NCBI GenBank assembly: GCA_029556045.1
Contig: JAKQGS010000421.1
Location: 1 to 20,159 of the forward strand
DNA from: Pseudomonadota bacterium
GTDB taxonomy: Bacteria > Bdellovibrionota > Oligoflexia > Oligoflexales > Oligoflexaceae
Length of the DNA stretch: 20,159 bases
Reading direction: 5' to 3'
Below are positions 7,699 to 14,831 of this stretch, piece by piece. Within the stretch, counting starts at the first letter, position 1. Every line of letters starts with the position of its first letter. Made by a program: the position numbers and the translations under genes. A model generated the notes under the pieces. The model saw nothing but the letters and a program-made list of their open reading frames with translations, ran no database searches and had not been told where the DNA came from.

Positions 7699-7974
7699 TC
7701 AGTTCATATCGCGTTTTAATTCTGATTCCGCGCGGCCTGTTTCCATGTCAGCCTGTTTTTCCAGTTTTTCAATGATGGCATTGAGGTCCACCGTGGTCTC
7801 GAAGTCATCGGGGTTGATGATGCCTTTTTCATCAAGGATGGTTTTAAGGCCCTTCAGGGATTTGGCAAAGGAATTTTGCAGTTTGGTGCTTTCCCGTAGC
7901 AGAAACTTCAGGCGGAACATTTCGGTGCCCAGTTCCATCATGGTATGTTCCAGCTTGGTTATTTTGTCGCTCAT
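7699..7974 (-). CDS. Small helical protein, 91 aa, unknown function
   Basis: No family is recognised. The sequence is strongly helical and charged. A first helix (KITKLEHTMMELGTEMFRLKFLL) shows a heptad-like spacing of hydrophobics, followed by SFAKSLKGLKTILDEKGIINPDDFE, a helix-turn motif common in small regulatory or subunit proteins, then LNAIIEKLEKQ and a charged tail. There is no signal peptide or membrane segment. The ATG has GGGGGA eight bases upstream. A near-consensus sigma-28 promoter lies about 45 bases before the start, which suggests expression with late flagellar genes. A coiled-coil adaptor or chaperone for a motility protein is one possibility, but it is inferred from the promoter alone. 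Confidence 0.7.
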   Translation of the reverse strand: MSDKITKLEHTMMELGTEMFRLKFLLRESTKLQNSFAKSLKGLKTILDEKGIINPDDFETTVDLNAIIEKLEKQADMETGRAESELKRDMN

Positions 7975-8019
7975 TGATTATTTCCCCCGTAGTGTCTCGA
8001 TCTGAGTCCTCTTTCCAGG

Positions 8020-8046
8020 TTGTCGGCTTTATCCAGCGATACTTTA
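8020..8046 (-). promoter_or_regulatory. Sigma-28 (FliA-type) promoter, near consensus
   Basis: On the minus strand TAAAGTAT, an 11-base spacer and GCCGACAA match TAAAGTTT-N11-GCCGATAA at 7 of 8 and 7 of 8 positions with exact spacing. It faces the 91-aa gene and lies between that gene and the terminator of the upstream regulator, the expected place. Expected transcription start is about 8012, giving a 38-base leader. Confidence 0.65.
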
Positions 8047-8078
8047 GCGACCGGGAACCCAAGTTTTATGGTAAACAA

Positions 8079-8109
8079 AATCGCCCCGGTATGGTCAACC
8101 GGGGCGATT
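8079..8109 (-). terminator. Rho-independent terminator of the sigma-54 activator gene
   Basis: A perfect 12-bp GC-rich stem (AATCGCCCCGGT and its complement, 8079-8090 and 8098-8109) with a 7-base loop sits 25 bases past the activator stop codon. Read on the minus strand it is followed by a TTTGTTT tract. It separates the activator transcript from the sigma-28 promoter of the 91-aa gene. Confidence 0.85.
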
Positions 8110-8133
8110 CAATGTGACAGTTAACTGGGAATA

Positions 8134-9690
8134 TCAGCTGGTGCGGCGTTTTTCCAGATCGTATTTGGCAACCTTGGTGATCAGGCCAGCGCGGCTGATG
8201 CCAAGCTCCTTGGCCAATTTGGACTTATTCCAGTTATAACGCTCCAAGCCCTCGAGGATCATCTGTTTTTCAAGTTCTTCTAGGGAGTCCTTGAGGTTGC
8301 CATTGACGCGAAGGCCTGGGAACTGTTTGACGTTTTCCTTGATGCGGGGCGACAGGAAGTCCGGTGTCAATGATTCCTGATCTCCCGCCAGAACACTGAG
8401 GCGCTCAATTTCATTTTCCAGTTCACGCACGTTGCCAGGCCAATCGTGATCCATCAATTTCTCCATGCAGCTGGCAGAGATTTTCTTGATGGGGCGTCCG
8501 GTAGCTTTGGCCGATTTTTCCAGGAAGTGCTGCACCAATACAGGAATATCATCCTTGCGGTCTCGCAGTGGGGGAACTTGGATATTGATAACGTTTAAGC
8601 GGTAGTAGAGATCTTCCCGGAATTCTCCGGTCTTTACCATTTCCGTTAAATTACGGTTGGTGGCAGCGAGAACCCGCACGTTACCGCGTTTGACTTCGGT
8701 GCTACCCACTGGGGTGAACGTGCCCTCCTGCAGGACCCTGAGGAGCTTGACCTGCATGGGGGGAGAAGTGTCACCGATTTCGTCCAGAAATAACGTGCCG
8801 CCGTCGGCCGCTTCAAATAGGCCTTTTTTATCTTTGATGGCGCCGGTGAACGACCCTTTGACATGGCCAAAGAGTTCCGATTCCAGGAGGTTTTCGTTAA
8901 ACGCCCCGCAGTTTACCACAAGAAACTTTTTGGATTTGCGTTTGGAATTGTAGTGCAGAGCGCGGGCAATCAACTCTTTACCCGTTCCGTTTTCCCCTTG
9001 GATTAAAACAGTGGTGCCGGAGTCACAGACACGCTCAAGCAGACTATACAACTCCTGCATGGGCCCTGATTTACCGATCATGCGGTCAAAACCATAACGT
9101 TGGCCCAGCTCTTTGGATAGTTCATTGACCCGTGAGACCTGATCATCGAGGGTTTTATGCATAACCAGAATTTCGTCAACCACAAGGTTTACCAGTTCCG
9201 TCAGGTATTGCAGATCCTTTTCGGAGAGGACGGGAAGTTCATTGATCTTGGCAATTAGATCCGGGCGACTGGGAAAGTCCCGCTCCAGATAGTTCCGTAC
9301 CAGTGCCTTTTGTTCTTCGGCGGTATTGGACACCAGAAAGCCGTCGCCAAAGACGGTGCCCATGAACTCGTCGTTCACATGAATTGGAACAGAAATGACC
9401 GACATACCTTCATGGCTGCGGGAAACCCGCGCCTTTTTTTCGCTCATGGATTCCACGGTGGTTTTTCGGGCGGTACCAACCCGTTTAGCAAAACCCCGGT
9501 CATCCGCCACTATGGTCTGGCAGATTGGATTCAGCGGATTAAAGAACTTTCCTTCCGGAACACCGCGGAGAAATCCCTTTTTGTCGGTGAAATTGATCTG
9601 AACTTTCCACCATTTGCCAATAATCTCTTTGAGCTTTTTGATGACAAGCATCTTGTCGAACTCTTCCCACCGGACAACTTCCTCGCTCAT
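8134..9690 (-). CDS. Sigma-54-dependent activator with PocR-like sensory domain
   Basis: This enhancer-binding protein has three parts. Residues 1-170 resemble a PocR ligand-binding domain: NPICQTIV, then SRSHEGMSVISVPIHVNDEFMGTVFGDGFL, which mimics the family's C-x-H-x-G then VPI-x-LG-G pattern. Residues about 195-430 form the AAA+ domain, with Walker A GENGTGKE (232-239), the sigma-54 contact loop as GSFTGA (279-284, a usual variant of GAFTGA) and Walker B GGTLFLDE (297-304). The C-terminus (about 470-515) is a Fis-type HTH with NKSKLAKELGISRAGLITKVAKYDL. The start at 9690 has AAGGAG seven bases upstream; the longer frame to 9714 has none. Its promoter appears to be sigma-28-like, and a strong terminator follows. 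Ligand and targets are unknown. Confidence 0.9.
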   Translation of the reverse strand: MSEEVVRWEEFDKMLVIKKLKEIIGKWWKVQINFTDKKGFLRGVPEGKFFNPLNPICQTIVADDRGFAKRVGTARKTTVESMSEKKARVSRSHEGMSVISVPIHVNDEFMGTVFGDGFLVSNTAEEQKALVRNYLERDFPSRPDLIAKINELPVLSEKDLQYLTELVNLVVDEILVMHKTLDDQVSRVNELSKELGQRYGFDRMIGKSGPMQELYSLLERVCDSGTTVLIQGENGTGKELIARALHYNSKRKSKKFLVVNCGAFNENLLESELFGHVKGSFTGAIKDKKGLFEAADGGTLFLDEIGDTSPPMQVKLLRVLQEGTFTPVGSTEVKRGNVRVLAATNRNLTEMVKTGEFREDLYYRLNVINIQVPPLRDRKDDIPVLVQHFLEKSAKATGRPIKKISASCMEKLMDHDWPGNVRELENEIERLSVLAGDQESLTPDFLSPRIKENVKQFPGLRVNGNLKDSLEELEKQMILEGLERYNWNKSKLAKELGISRAGLITKVAKYDLEKRRTS

Positions 9691-9760
9691 GCGCAGTCTC
9701 CTTATGCAGGTCAACGGCGACCCATCGTCAATGACGGCACCGTTTCGGACTCACGCAGCA

Positions 9761-9788
9761 TTATCGGTAGGGATGCCAAAAAACTTTA
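9761..9788 (-). promoter_or_regulatory. Sigma-28-like promoter before the sigma-54 activator gene
   Basis: On the minus strand TAAAGTTT (exact -35 consensus), a 12-base spacer and ACCGATAA (7 of 8) lie 71 bases before the activator start. The spacer is one base longer than the usual 11. It sits in the 174-bp gap between lolA and the activator gene. Confidence 0.55.
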
Positions 9789-9864
9789 CAGGAATTTATT
9801 CAAATGATCCCGGTGACTTGGTGGATCAGGCGGCCAAATCCTGGCCACCATGGCAATGCTGTGG

Positions 9865-10548
9865 TCAACCCACGTGGTTTTCTTTGACAGATCCAGGATT
9901 GGAAAAGATGAAACGTTGCGCAGGGATGGCGTCCTTCTTGGGATTGCTGAATTCAAAGAGGGTAAAATTCCCGTTATCGTACTCAATTTTGACATGCCGA
10001 ATGTATTTCTGACTTTCAGAAACCTGCACGGCTATGCCCTTAATATCGGTCTTTTTTCCTTTTTTTGGCACCAGATCAAAGGTGGTGATGCCTTTTTCCG
10101 AGGCGACATTCCGGGGTTCGTAGGTGCTGAGCAGATTGCGGGTGTCGAGGACCAGGCTCACCACATCATCCAGCTCGGAAGCCAACCCTGATTTCTTGCC
10201 GTAGTGTGTGACCGTGTTTTCCCTGTGCTTGAAAAACGATAATTTTGTACCGTCGTAAAAATACTCTTCATTGCCAGATTTAAGGTCCTGGAAAGCCCAG
10301 TAGAACTTGCCCGGTTTGGCAAAAGCAGCCATGCCCTTTCGGGATGTGGTTTTGTTTCGCAACTTGCGATAGCTGGTTTGCGAGAACTGAACTGTGAGAT
10401 TCTCCAGACTGGTGAAAATTTTTCCGTGCTTTTTGGAAAGGTCATCACCTGCCTGTGCTTGCGCCAGGGTCGATGCGGTGGCAGGCAGCATGAGGCTCCC
10501 GATCAACAGAGCCAAAAGGATTATCGGTTTTGCATGATGCAATGGCAT
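9865..10548 (-). CDS. lolA: Outer-membrane lipoprotein carrier protein LolA
   Basis: LolA shuttles lipoproteins through the periplasm from the LolCDE complex to the outer membrane. The N-terminus PIILLALLIGSLMLPATAS is a signal sequence. The mature part follows the family: LENLTVQFSQT, a basic stretch, SRKGMAAFAKPGKFYWAF, EEYFYDGTKLSFF, a middle variable part, and a closing LFEFSNPKKDAIPAQRFIFSNP. Total length 227 residues, usual for the family. The ATG has GGAG eight bases upstream. It follows pncC by 31 bases on the same strand and is probably cotranscribed. No LolB gene is adjacent. The PAKPG-type tryptophan/arginine signature is conserved in spirit (KPGKFYWAF), supporting an active carrier. 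Confidence 0.9.
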   Translation of the reverse strand: MPLHHAKPIILLALLIGSLMLPATASTLAQAQAGDDLSKKHGKIFTSLENLTVQFSQTSYRKLRNKTTSRKGMAAFAKPGKFYWAFQDLKSGNEEYFYDGTKLSFFKHRENTVTHYGKKSGLASELDDVVSLVLDTRNLLSTYEPRNVASEKGITTFDLVPKKGKKTDIKGIAVQVSESQKYIRHVKIEYDNGNFTLFEFSNPKKDAIPAQRFIFSNPGSVKENHVG

Positions 10549-10579
10549 TGGGTTTTCTCCGAGAGTTTAGTCATATGCG

Positions 10580-11080
10580 TCAGCTCTTAATATACTCCCA
10601 AAGCCCACGCAGGGCCAGCTCCGATACTTTGATGCGAAAATCCTGGCGAGACAGGCCAGCCAGCAGGTGTCGCTGGGTACGGGTACCCTGAGGGCCATGC
10701 AGTCCGATCCAGACGGTCCCGATCGGCTTGCCAGGTGTTGCCCCGTCAGGGCCTGCGATACCAGTGACTGACACAGCATAATCAACCTGAAAAAGGGACG
10801 TGGCGTGCACGGCCATTGTGCGGGCTGTGACCTCCGAAACGGCGCCGTCCACAGCCAATATGCTGGAGTCTACATTTAAAATCTTCTCTTTTGCGGCGTT
10901 GGCATAGGTGCAGATTCCCCCTTTAAAGAATAGAGAGCTGCCCGGCAATTCTGTCAGCAGGACGGAGATCAATCCCCCAGTGCAACTCTCGGCGGTGGCC
11001 ACGGATCGATGGGATCTTTTCAAGGTATGGTGGATATCCTGTAGCAGGGGCAAAAAAGTAGGGGTTGGTAGATCTAACAA
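10580..11080 (-). CDS. pncC: Nicotinamide-nucleotide amidohydrolase (CinA C-terminal family)
   Basis: PncC deamidates nicotinamide mononucleotide to nicotinic acid mononucleotide in pyridine-nucleotide salvage. The catalytic serine motif TAESCTGG (Ser32), the FFKGGICTYANAAKEKIL segment with Lys64, AVSEVTARTMA and the VSVTGIAGPDGATPGKPIGTVWIGL block are all present. The protein is 166 residues, the single-domain form without the CinA N-terminal half. It starts with TTG, with GAGGAG eight bases upstream; no in-frame ATG fits better. It is the first gene of the pncC-lolA pair and is divergent from fadD across a 115-base gap containing two perfect palindromes. Confidence 0.92.
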   Translation of the reverse strand: MLDLPTPTFLPLLQDIHHTLKRSHRSVATAESCTGGLISVLLTELPGSSLFFKGGICTYANAAKEKILNVDSSILAVDGAVSEVTARTMAVHATSLFQVDYAVSVTGIAGPDGATPGKPIGTVWIGLHGPQGTRTQRHLLAGLSRQDFRIKVSELALRGLWEYIKS

Positions 11081-11120
11081 AACTTTAACTCCTCATTGTT
11101 TCGCTCATCTTCATTTTCCC

Positions 11121-11141
11121 TTAATATATTAACATTAATGT
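11121..11141. promoter_or_regulatory. Adjacent palindromes in the pncC-fadD divergent gap
   Basis: TTAATATATTAA (11121-11132) and CATTAATG (11134-11141) are perfect palindromes one base apart, in the only space available for control of the divergent pncC and fadD genes. They could be an operator or simply AT-rich promoter DNA. No known fatty-acid regulator site was recognised. Confidence 0.3.
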
Positions 11142-11195
11142 CGATAATGAAAATGGCTGAACAAAACAAGATTATCCGTAGCAGTGGGAGATTTT

Positions 11196-12848
11196 ATGAA
11201 TACCGCTTGGCAAAGAGAATATCCCCAGGGCATCCCCACCGATATTCATATCCCCAAAGATCAGACTCTGGCGTCACTGTTGGAATCCACCTGTAAAGAG
11301 TTTGGCGACAAAACGGCCCTATCCTGCATGGGAACTGACTTCTCATTTCGGGAATTTGAGGATATGGCTTCAGCCTTCGGCAGTTACCTCCAGCGGGTGG
11401 CGGGCCTTGCCAAGGGGGATCGGCTGGCCATCATGTTACCCAATATTCCACAGTTTCCCATAGCCCTGTTTGCAGCTTTTAAGATCGGAGTTGTCTGCGT
11501 CAATACCAATCCGCTGTATACACCTCGCGAGATGAAACATCAATTTGCGGATAGTGAGGCAGATGCGATCATTATTCTCGATATATTCCTGGGTAAACTA
11601 CAGGAAATCATCGGTGAGACCAAAATCAAAACTGTGATTGTGGCCAGCATCGGGGACTATTTGTCTCCGTTCAAACGAACCTTGATTAATCTGGTCCTGC
11701 GGGTCAAGGGTATGGTGCCCAAACACAGCCTCGATGTTATCCCTTTCAAGTCCGCCCTGCGGGAGGGGCGATCCTACCGCTATGACAGGCCGGCGATCTC
11801 CACCCAGGATACCGCTGTGTTGCAGTATACCGGAGGAACCACCGGTATCTCCAAGGGGGCCATGCTGACCCAGAGAAACCTGTTAGCCAACATCTATCAG
11901 ATTCAGGCTTGGGCCGGACCCTTTATGGAGCGGGGTAAAGAGGTGGTTCTCACGGCTTTGCCGATCTACCATGTATTTGCTCTGTCGGTGAACTTTTTAG
12001 CGTTTCTCACCATGGGGGATCAGATGATTTTGGTCCCTAAGCCCATACCCATAAAAAATACGGTTAAACTTTTCAAAAAGTATCGGATCACCGTGATGAC
12101 TGGCGTGAACAGTCTGTTCAATACCCTGAATCATGATGGACATTTTCAGGCCCTGCGACCCCGTGACCTTAAAATCGTGATTGCCGGTGGTATGGCTCTG
12201 CAGGCTTCAGTCGCGGAGGAGTTTTTTAAAATAACCGGCACCAAGGTTATCGAAGGCTTTGGTTTAACGGAAGCATCACCCGTAACTCATTGCAACCCCG
12301 TAGGAACGGATACCCCTCCCGGTTCCATTGGTCTGCCTCTGCCGTCCACATTGGCGAAAATTGTGGATGATAATGGCCAAGAAGTGCCCGAAGGTGAAGT
12401 GGGAGAACTGATTGTGCAAGGTCCGCAGGTGATGGCGGGATATTGGAAGCGCGATGACGAAACAGGAAAGACCATCCGGGATGGTTGGTTGTGGACAGGC
12501 GATATCGCTCGCCGGGACTCGCGTGGCTATTTTTTCATTGTGGATCGCAAGAAGGACATGGTCATTGTTTCCGGTTTCAATGTGTATCCCACCGAAGTGG
12601 AGGAGATTCTGGTTAGCCATCCGAAAGTCATGGAAGCCGCGGTGATTGGAGTGCCGGATGAAAAGAGCGGTGAAGCGGTCAAAGCTTTTATTGTCGCCAA
12701 AGATCCCTCATTGACAGAAGCGGAACTTAAGGACTTCTGTCATACCCAGCTGACCGCTTATAAGCGACCCAAGCATTTTGTGTTTGTGGAGTCCTTGCCC
12801 AAAACCAATGTGGGCAAGATATTGCGACGGGAGTTGCGGGCAGTTTGA
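11196..12848 (+). CDS. fadD: Long-chain-fatty-acid CoA ligase
   Basis: FadD activates fatty acids to acyl-CoA via an acyl-adenylate at the inner membrane. The N-terminus WQREYPQGIPTDI and blocks such as VNTNPLYTPREM, ALPIYHVFAL, FGLTEASPVTHCNP and GSIGLPLPSTLAKIVDDNGQEVPEGEVGEL closely track Escherichia coli FadD. The AMP-binding P-loop YTGGTTGISKGAML lies at about 211-224, the GDI motif in LWTGDIARRDSRGYF, and the FACS signature region in DRKKDMVIVSGFNVYP. The C-terminal adenylation lysine occurs in KTNVGKILRREL. The start at 11196 has GGGAG five bases upstream; a GTG at 11184 is less well placed. Length is 550 residues. It converges on the GspC-like gene with a 12-base gap. Confidence 0.95.
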   Translation: MNTAWQREYPQGIPTDIHIPKDQTLASLLESTCKEFGDKTALSCMGTDFSFREFEDMASAFGSYLQRVAGLAKGDRLAIMLPNIPQFPIALFAAFKIGVVCVNTNPLYTPREMKHQFADSEADAIIILDIFLGKLQEIIGETKIKTVIVASIGDYLSPFKRTLINLVLRVKGMVPKHSLDVIPFKSALREGRSYRYDRPAISTQDTAVLQYTGGTTGISKGAMLTQRNLLANIYQIQAWAGPFMERGKEVVLTALPIYHVFALSVNFLAFLTMGDQMILVPKPIPIKNTVKLFKKYRITVMTGVNSLFNTLNHDGHFQALRPRDLKIVIAGGMALQASVAEEFFKITGTKVIEGFGLTEASPVTHCNPVGTDTPPGSIGLPLPSTLAKIVDDNGQEVPEGEVGELIVQGPQVMAGYWKRDDETGKTIRDGWLWTGDIARRDSRGYFFIVDRKKDMVIVSGFNVYPTEVEEILVSHPKVMEAAVIGVPDEKSGEAVKAFIVAKDPSLTEAELKDFCHTQLTAYKRPKHFVFVESLPKTNVGKILRRELRAV

Positions 12849-12860
12849 TTCGATTCACCA

Positions 12861-13562
12861 CTATTGGATTTCGATTTTCAGTCGTTGTTCGGAACCGCCG
12901 CGCAAGAATTGCACATCAGCTTCGGTGGCTTTTTTCAAATTTTGCAGCATGCGGATCGCCACGCCGGCATCTGTGATGGGTTGGCCATTGATATGCGTGA
13001 TGACATCGCCATTTTGAAATCCGGCAATCTGGTAGATACTTCCCTGATCAATGTCCCATAATGCAAATCCCACCAACTTGCCATCCTTCAGATAGGGCTG
13101 GGTGGCTGCCTGCATCAAGACTTTGTTGAGATTGGAACCAACAAGGTGTTCTTTGATGGAGGAAGCAACTTTCAGGGTTCCCCCTTGTTTTTCGATCCCC
13201 TCGGTGGACGGCAGAACTTCGGATGCTACAACTGGCAAATCGGAAACGCGGTGCGCGTCCTGGATATTGTTGGGGATATCGGCTCCCACCATGATTTTAT
13301 AGCGATGATCACCCTGTTTCATCACGATGTACTGGCGGGTCACCTCTGCCAAAGTGGTCTGAGGGGTGATGCGATCACCTATTTTGACGGCTGTGACCCG
13401 TTCATTGGTGCGGTTTTTAATCAGGGCAACGCCCTTGGTGTTGGTACTGGTGGCGATCACGCCCAAAACCAGATAATCGCCACTGATGTTGCCACCCAAA
13501 GCGTTTGCCGGCGGTGGTAAAAGGAGCAGAAGGAGCCCTATAATTTTCCGGTACCGGTTCAT
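12861..13562 (-). CDS. GspC-like type II secretion protein (orphan)
   Basis: The protein of about 233 residues has an N-terminal hydrophobic segment (IIGLLLLLLPPP), then a GspC homology region (YLVLGVIATSTNTKGVALIKNR, VTAVKIGDRI, TLAEVTRQYIVMKQG, YKIMVG). Residues about 155-233 form a PDZ-like domain: GFALWDIDQGSIYQIAGFQNGDVITHINGQPITDAGVAIRML, ending DVQFLRGG. This is the order of GspC, the inner-membrane clamp of type II secretion systems that contacts the secretin and substrates. No other gsp gene is nearby. The start at 13562 has GGGGGGAA upstream, preferred over 13607, which would add 15 polar residues before the membrane segment. It is divergent from a three-gene exported protein cluster ending in a metalloprotease, a potential secretion substrate. 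Confidence 0.8.
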   Translation of the reverse strand: MNRYRKIIGLLLLLLPPPANALGGNISGDYLVLGVIATSTNTKGVALIKNRTNERVTAVKIGDRITPQTTLAEVTRQYIVMKQGDHRYKIMVGADIPNNIQDAHRVSDLPVVASEVLPSTEGIEKQGGTLKVASSIKEHLVGSNLNKVLMQAATQPYLKDGKLVGFALWDIDQGSIYQIAGFQNGDVITHINGQPITDAGVAIRMLQNLKKATEADVQFLRGGSEQRLKIEIQ

Positions 13563-13802
13563 GACTTTCCCCCCAAAAAACAGCACATCTTGGCCATTGA
13601 GGAGCAAAGGTTATGCCTGTGCCGGAAGGTATCTGTAGTTTGTTGAAAATAAAGGTTTATTTAGGGATATTTAAAAATTAAACGCGTCGCTTTTTTGGGC
13701 AGATGACTAAGAATCTGACACCGGGCCACAGGGTAAAGAATGATCCTGCTATACTATAAACATCTCCCATTCTTTGAACACATTCTGCGATGGGTCCCAC
13801 AC

Positions 13803-14369
13803 ATGATGACATTCGAGCTTTTATGGGTGCTTCTGCGAGGGGTTTTGATGACCGTGCCCCTGGCGATGATGTTGATGCCGGCGTCAGCTGCAGCCATGGT
13901 TTGGAAGTTGGGAGCCCACTCGGGTTTGATGCAGCAACCCACCAGTAGCTATTACCATGCGGTTTATGGGGGCGCGCTCGAGGCGGGCAACCAAAAGGAA
14001 TCTTTTCTCATACGACTGGGATATTTGGAGCGACCGCGATTTGAGTTAAATGGGTTTCGCGATCAGGAATTTTTTTCCTATGTGATGGTGGGAACTCGGG
14101 TCCTCCAGCGCAAATCCCATAATCTTTTGGCCCATGTTGGGGTTGGGCGAGCGCAGGGCGTCCTGGCAGAAACCGCTGAAGGGGGAGAGGATCGTCATTT
14201 CGGCATGACTACTCTGGCAGTGTCGATGGAATATGCTTTAAGACTGGGAGGATTTGAATGGGGGCTCGGGCACCAGATGCTCCTGGGCAATAAGTCAGCC
14301 TATCAATCCCGCAGTCAGGTTGTTTGGCCCTATAGTTTTTTTCTTATGAAATTAGGATGGACCGTCTAG
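13803..14369 (+). CDS. Exported hypothetical protein, possible small outer-membrane beta-barrel
   Basis: No family is recognised. The start is ambiguous: the ATG pair at 13803 gives a long hydrophobic leader ending LMPASAAA, a signal-peptidase-type site; the ATG at 13848 has the best ribosome-binding site (GAGGGG, five bases) but leaves a short leader without a basic residue; GTG at 13827 would give MLLRGVLMTVPLAMMLMPASAAA. After the leader, residues alternate polar and hydrophobic with many glycines (LIRLGYLERP, YVMVGTRVLQRK, LLAHVGVGRAQG, FEWGLGHQML) and the chain ends FFLMKLGWTV, as amphipathic beta strands do. That fits an outer-membrane barrel of roughly 8 strands, by inference. It is followed directly by the next gene, whose ATG abuts its stop. 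Confidence 0.6.
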   Translation: MMTFELLWVLLRGVLMTVPLAMMLMPASAAAMVWKLGAHSGLMQQPTSSYYHAVYGGALEAGNQKESFLIRLGYLERPRFELNGFRDQEFFSYVMVGTRVLQRKSHNLLAHVGVGRAQGVLAETAEGGEDRHFGMTTLAVSMEYALRLGGFEWGLGHQMLLGNKSAYQSRSQVVWPYSFFLMKLGWTV

Positions 14370-14831
14370 ATGACATGCGGTCGGACATGGGTAACATGGC
14401 TGCTGACTGCGCTAGCTTTGGTATGGACCATTGCTCCTGTGGTCGCGGCACCCCGCGATGTAACCTACAGTGCCCAGTATTTGGCATTTGCCCCTAACGC
14501 CGGTGGGCAGCGGGTTTTTGCTTTGCGACAGGCAACGGATCAAAGGGAAATCGGGGTGTTCATGAACGAAGATCTCTTGTCCGGTAACATGCCAATCATG
14601 GGTGCTTTGTACGATTGGCGATTCCCCATCTGTGATCAAAGATGTTGGCTGCAATCCTATATCCAGGGGGGATTGGGGCTTTCTACGGCCGGTCCGCTGA
14701 TGGAACTAACCTGGGGCGTCAATCTCTTGTGGACGGTGCGGTTGGATGTGACCACGCACGCTTTTATCACCACAAACCGTTTGGTCTTATGGAGTGTCCC
14801 GCTATGGGTCGGTTTGTCAGTCAAATTATAG
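14370..14831 (+). CDS. Exported hypothetical protein, 153 aa, beta-rich
   Basis: No family is recognised. The N-terminus RTWVTWLLTALALVWTIAPVVAA is a clear signal peptide with an AxA-like cleavage site before PRDVTY. The mature part contains probable amphipathic strands (VTYSAQYLAFAP, YIQGGLGLSTAG, MELTWGVNLLW, RLDVTTHAFITT, LVLWSVPLWVGLSVKL) and two cysteines in CDQRCW that could form a disulphide. Its style is close to the upstream gene product, so the pair may be related envelope proteins; a PagL-like lipid A modifying barrel is another idea but no catalytic pattern was seen. It starts immediately after the previous stop and its 3' end overlaps the metalloprotease gene by 28 bases. Confidence 0.65.
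   Translation: MTCGRTWVTWLLTALALVWTIAPVVAAPRDVTYSAQYLAFAPNAGGQRVFALRQATDQREIGVFMNEDLLSGNMPIMGALYDWRFPICDQRCWLQSYIQGGLGLSTAGPLMELTWGVNLLWTVRLDVTTHAFITTNRLVLWSVPLWVGLSVKL

Noticed and set aside
10521..10528. TTATCGGT (minus-strand ACCGATAA) near the lolA start
   Set aside because: It is within the lolA signal-peptide codons and has no -35 box at the right spacing.
11140..11147. GTCGATAA, 7 of 8 to the sigma-28 -10 box, before fadD
   Set aside because: The -35 region at the required spacing is TTAATATA (4 of 8), and fadD is not a flagellar gene; probably chance in AT-rich DNA.
14642..14803. Upstream extension of the metalloprotease frame
   Set aside because: It overlaps the previous gene in another frame, and only the start at 14804 gives a signal peptide and a ribosome-binding site.
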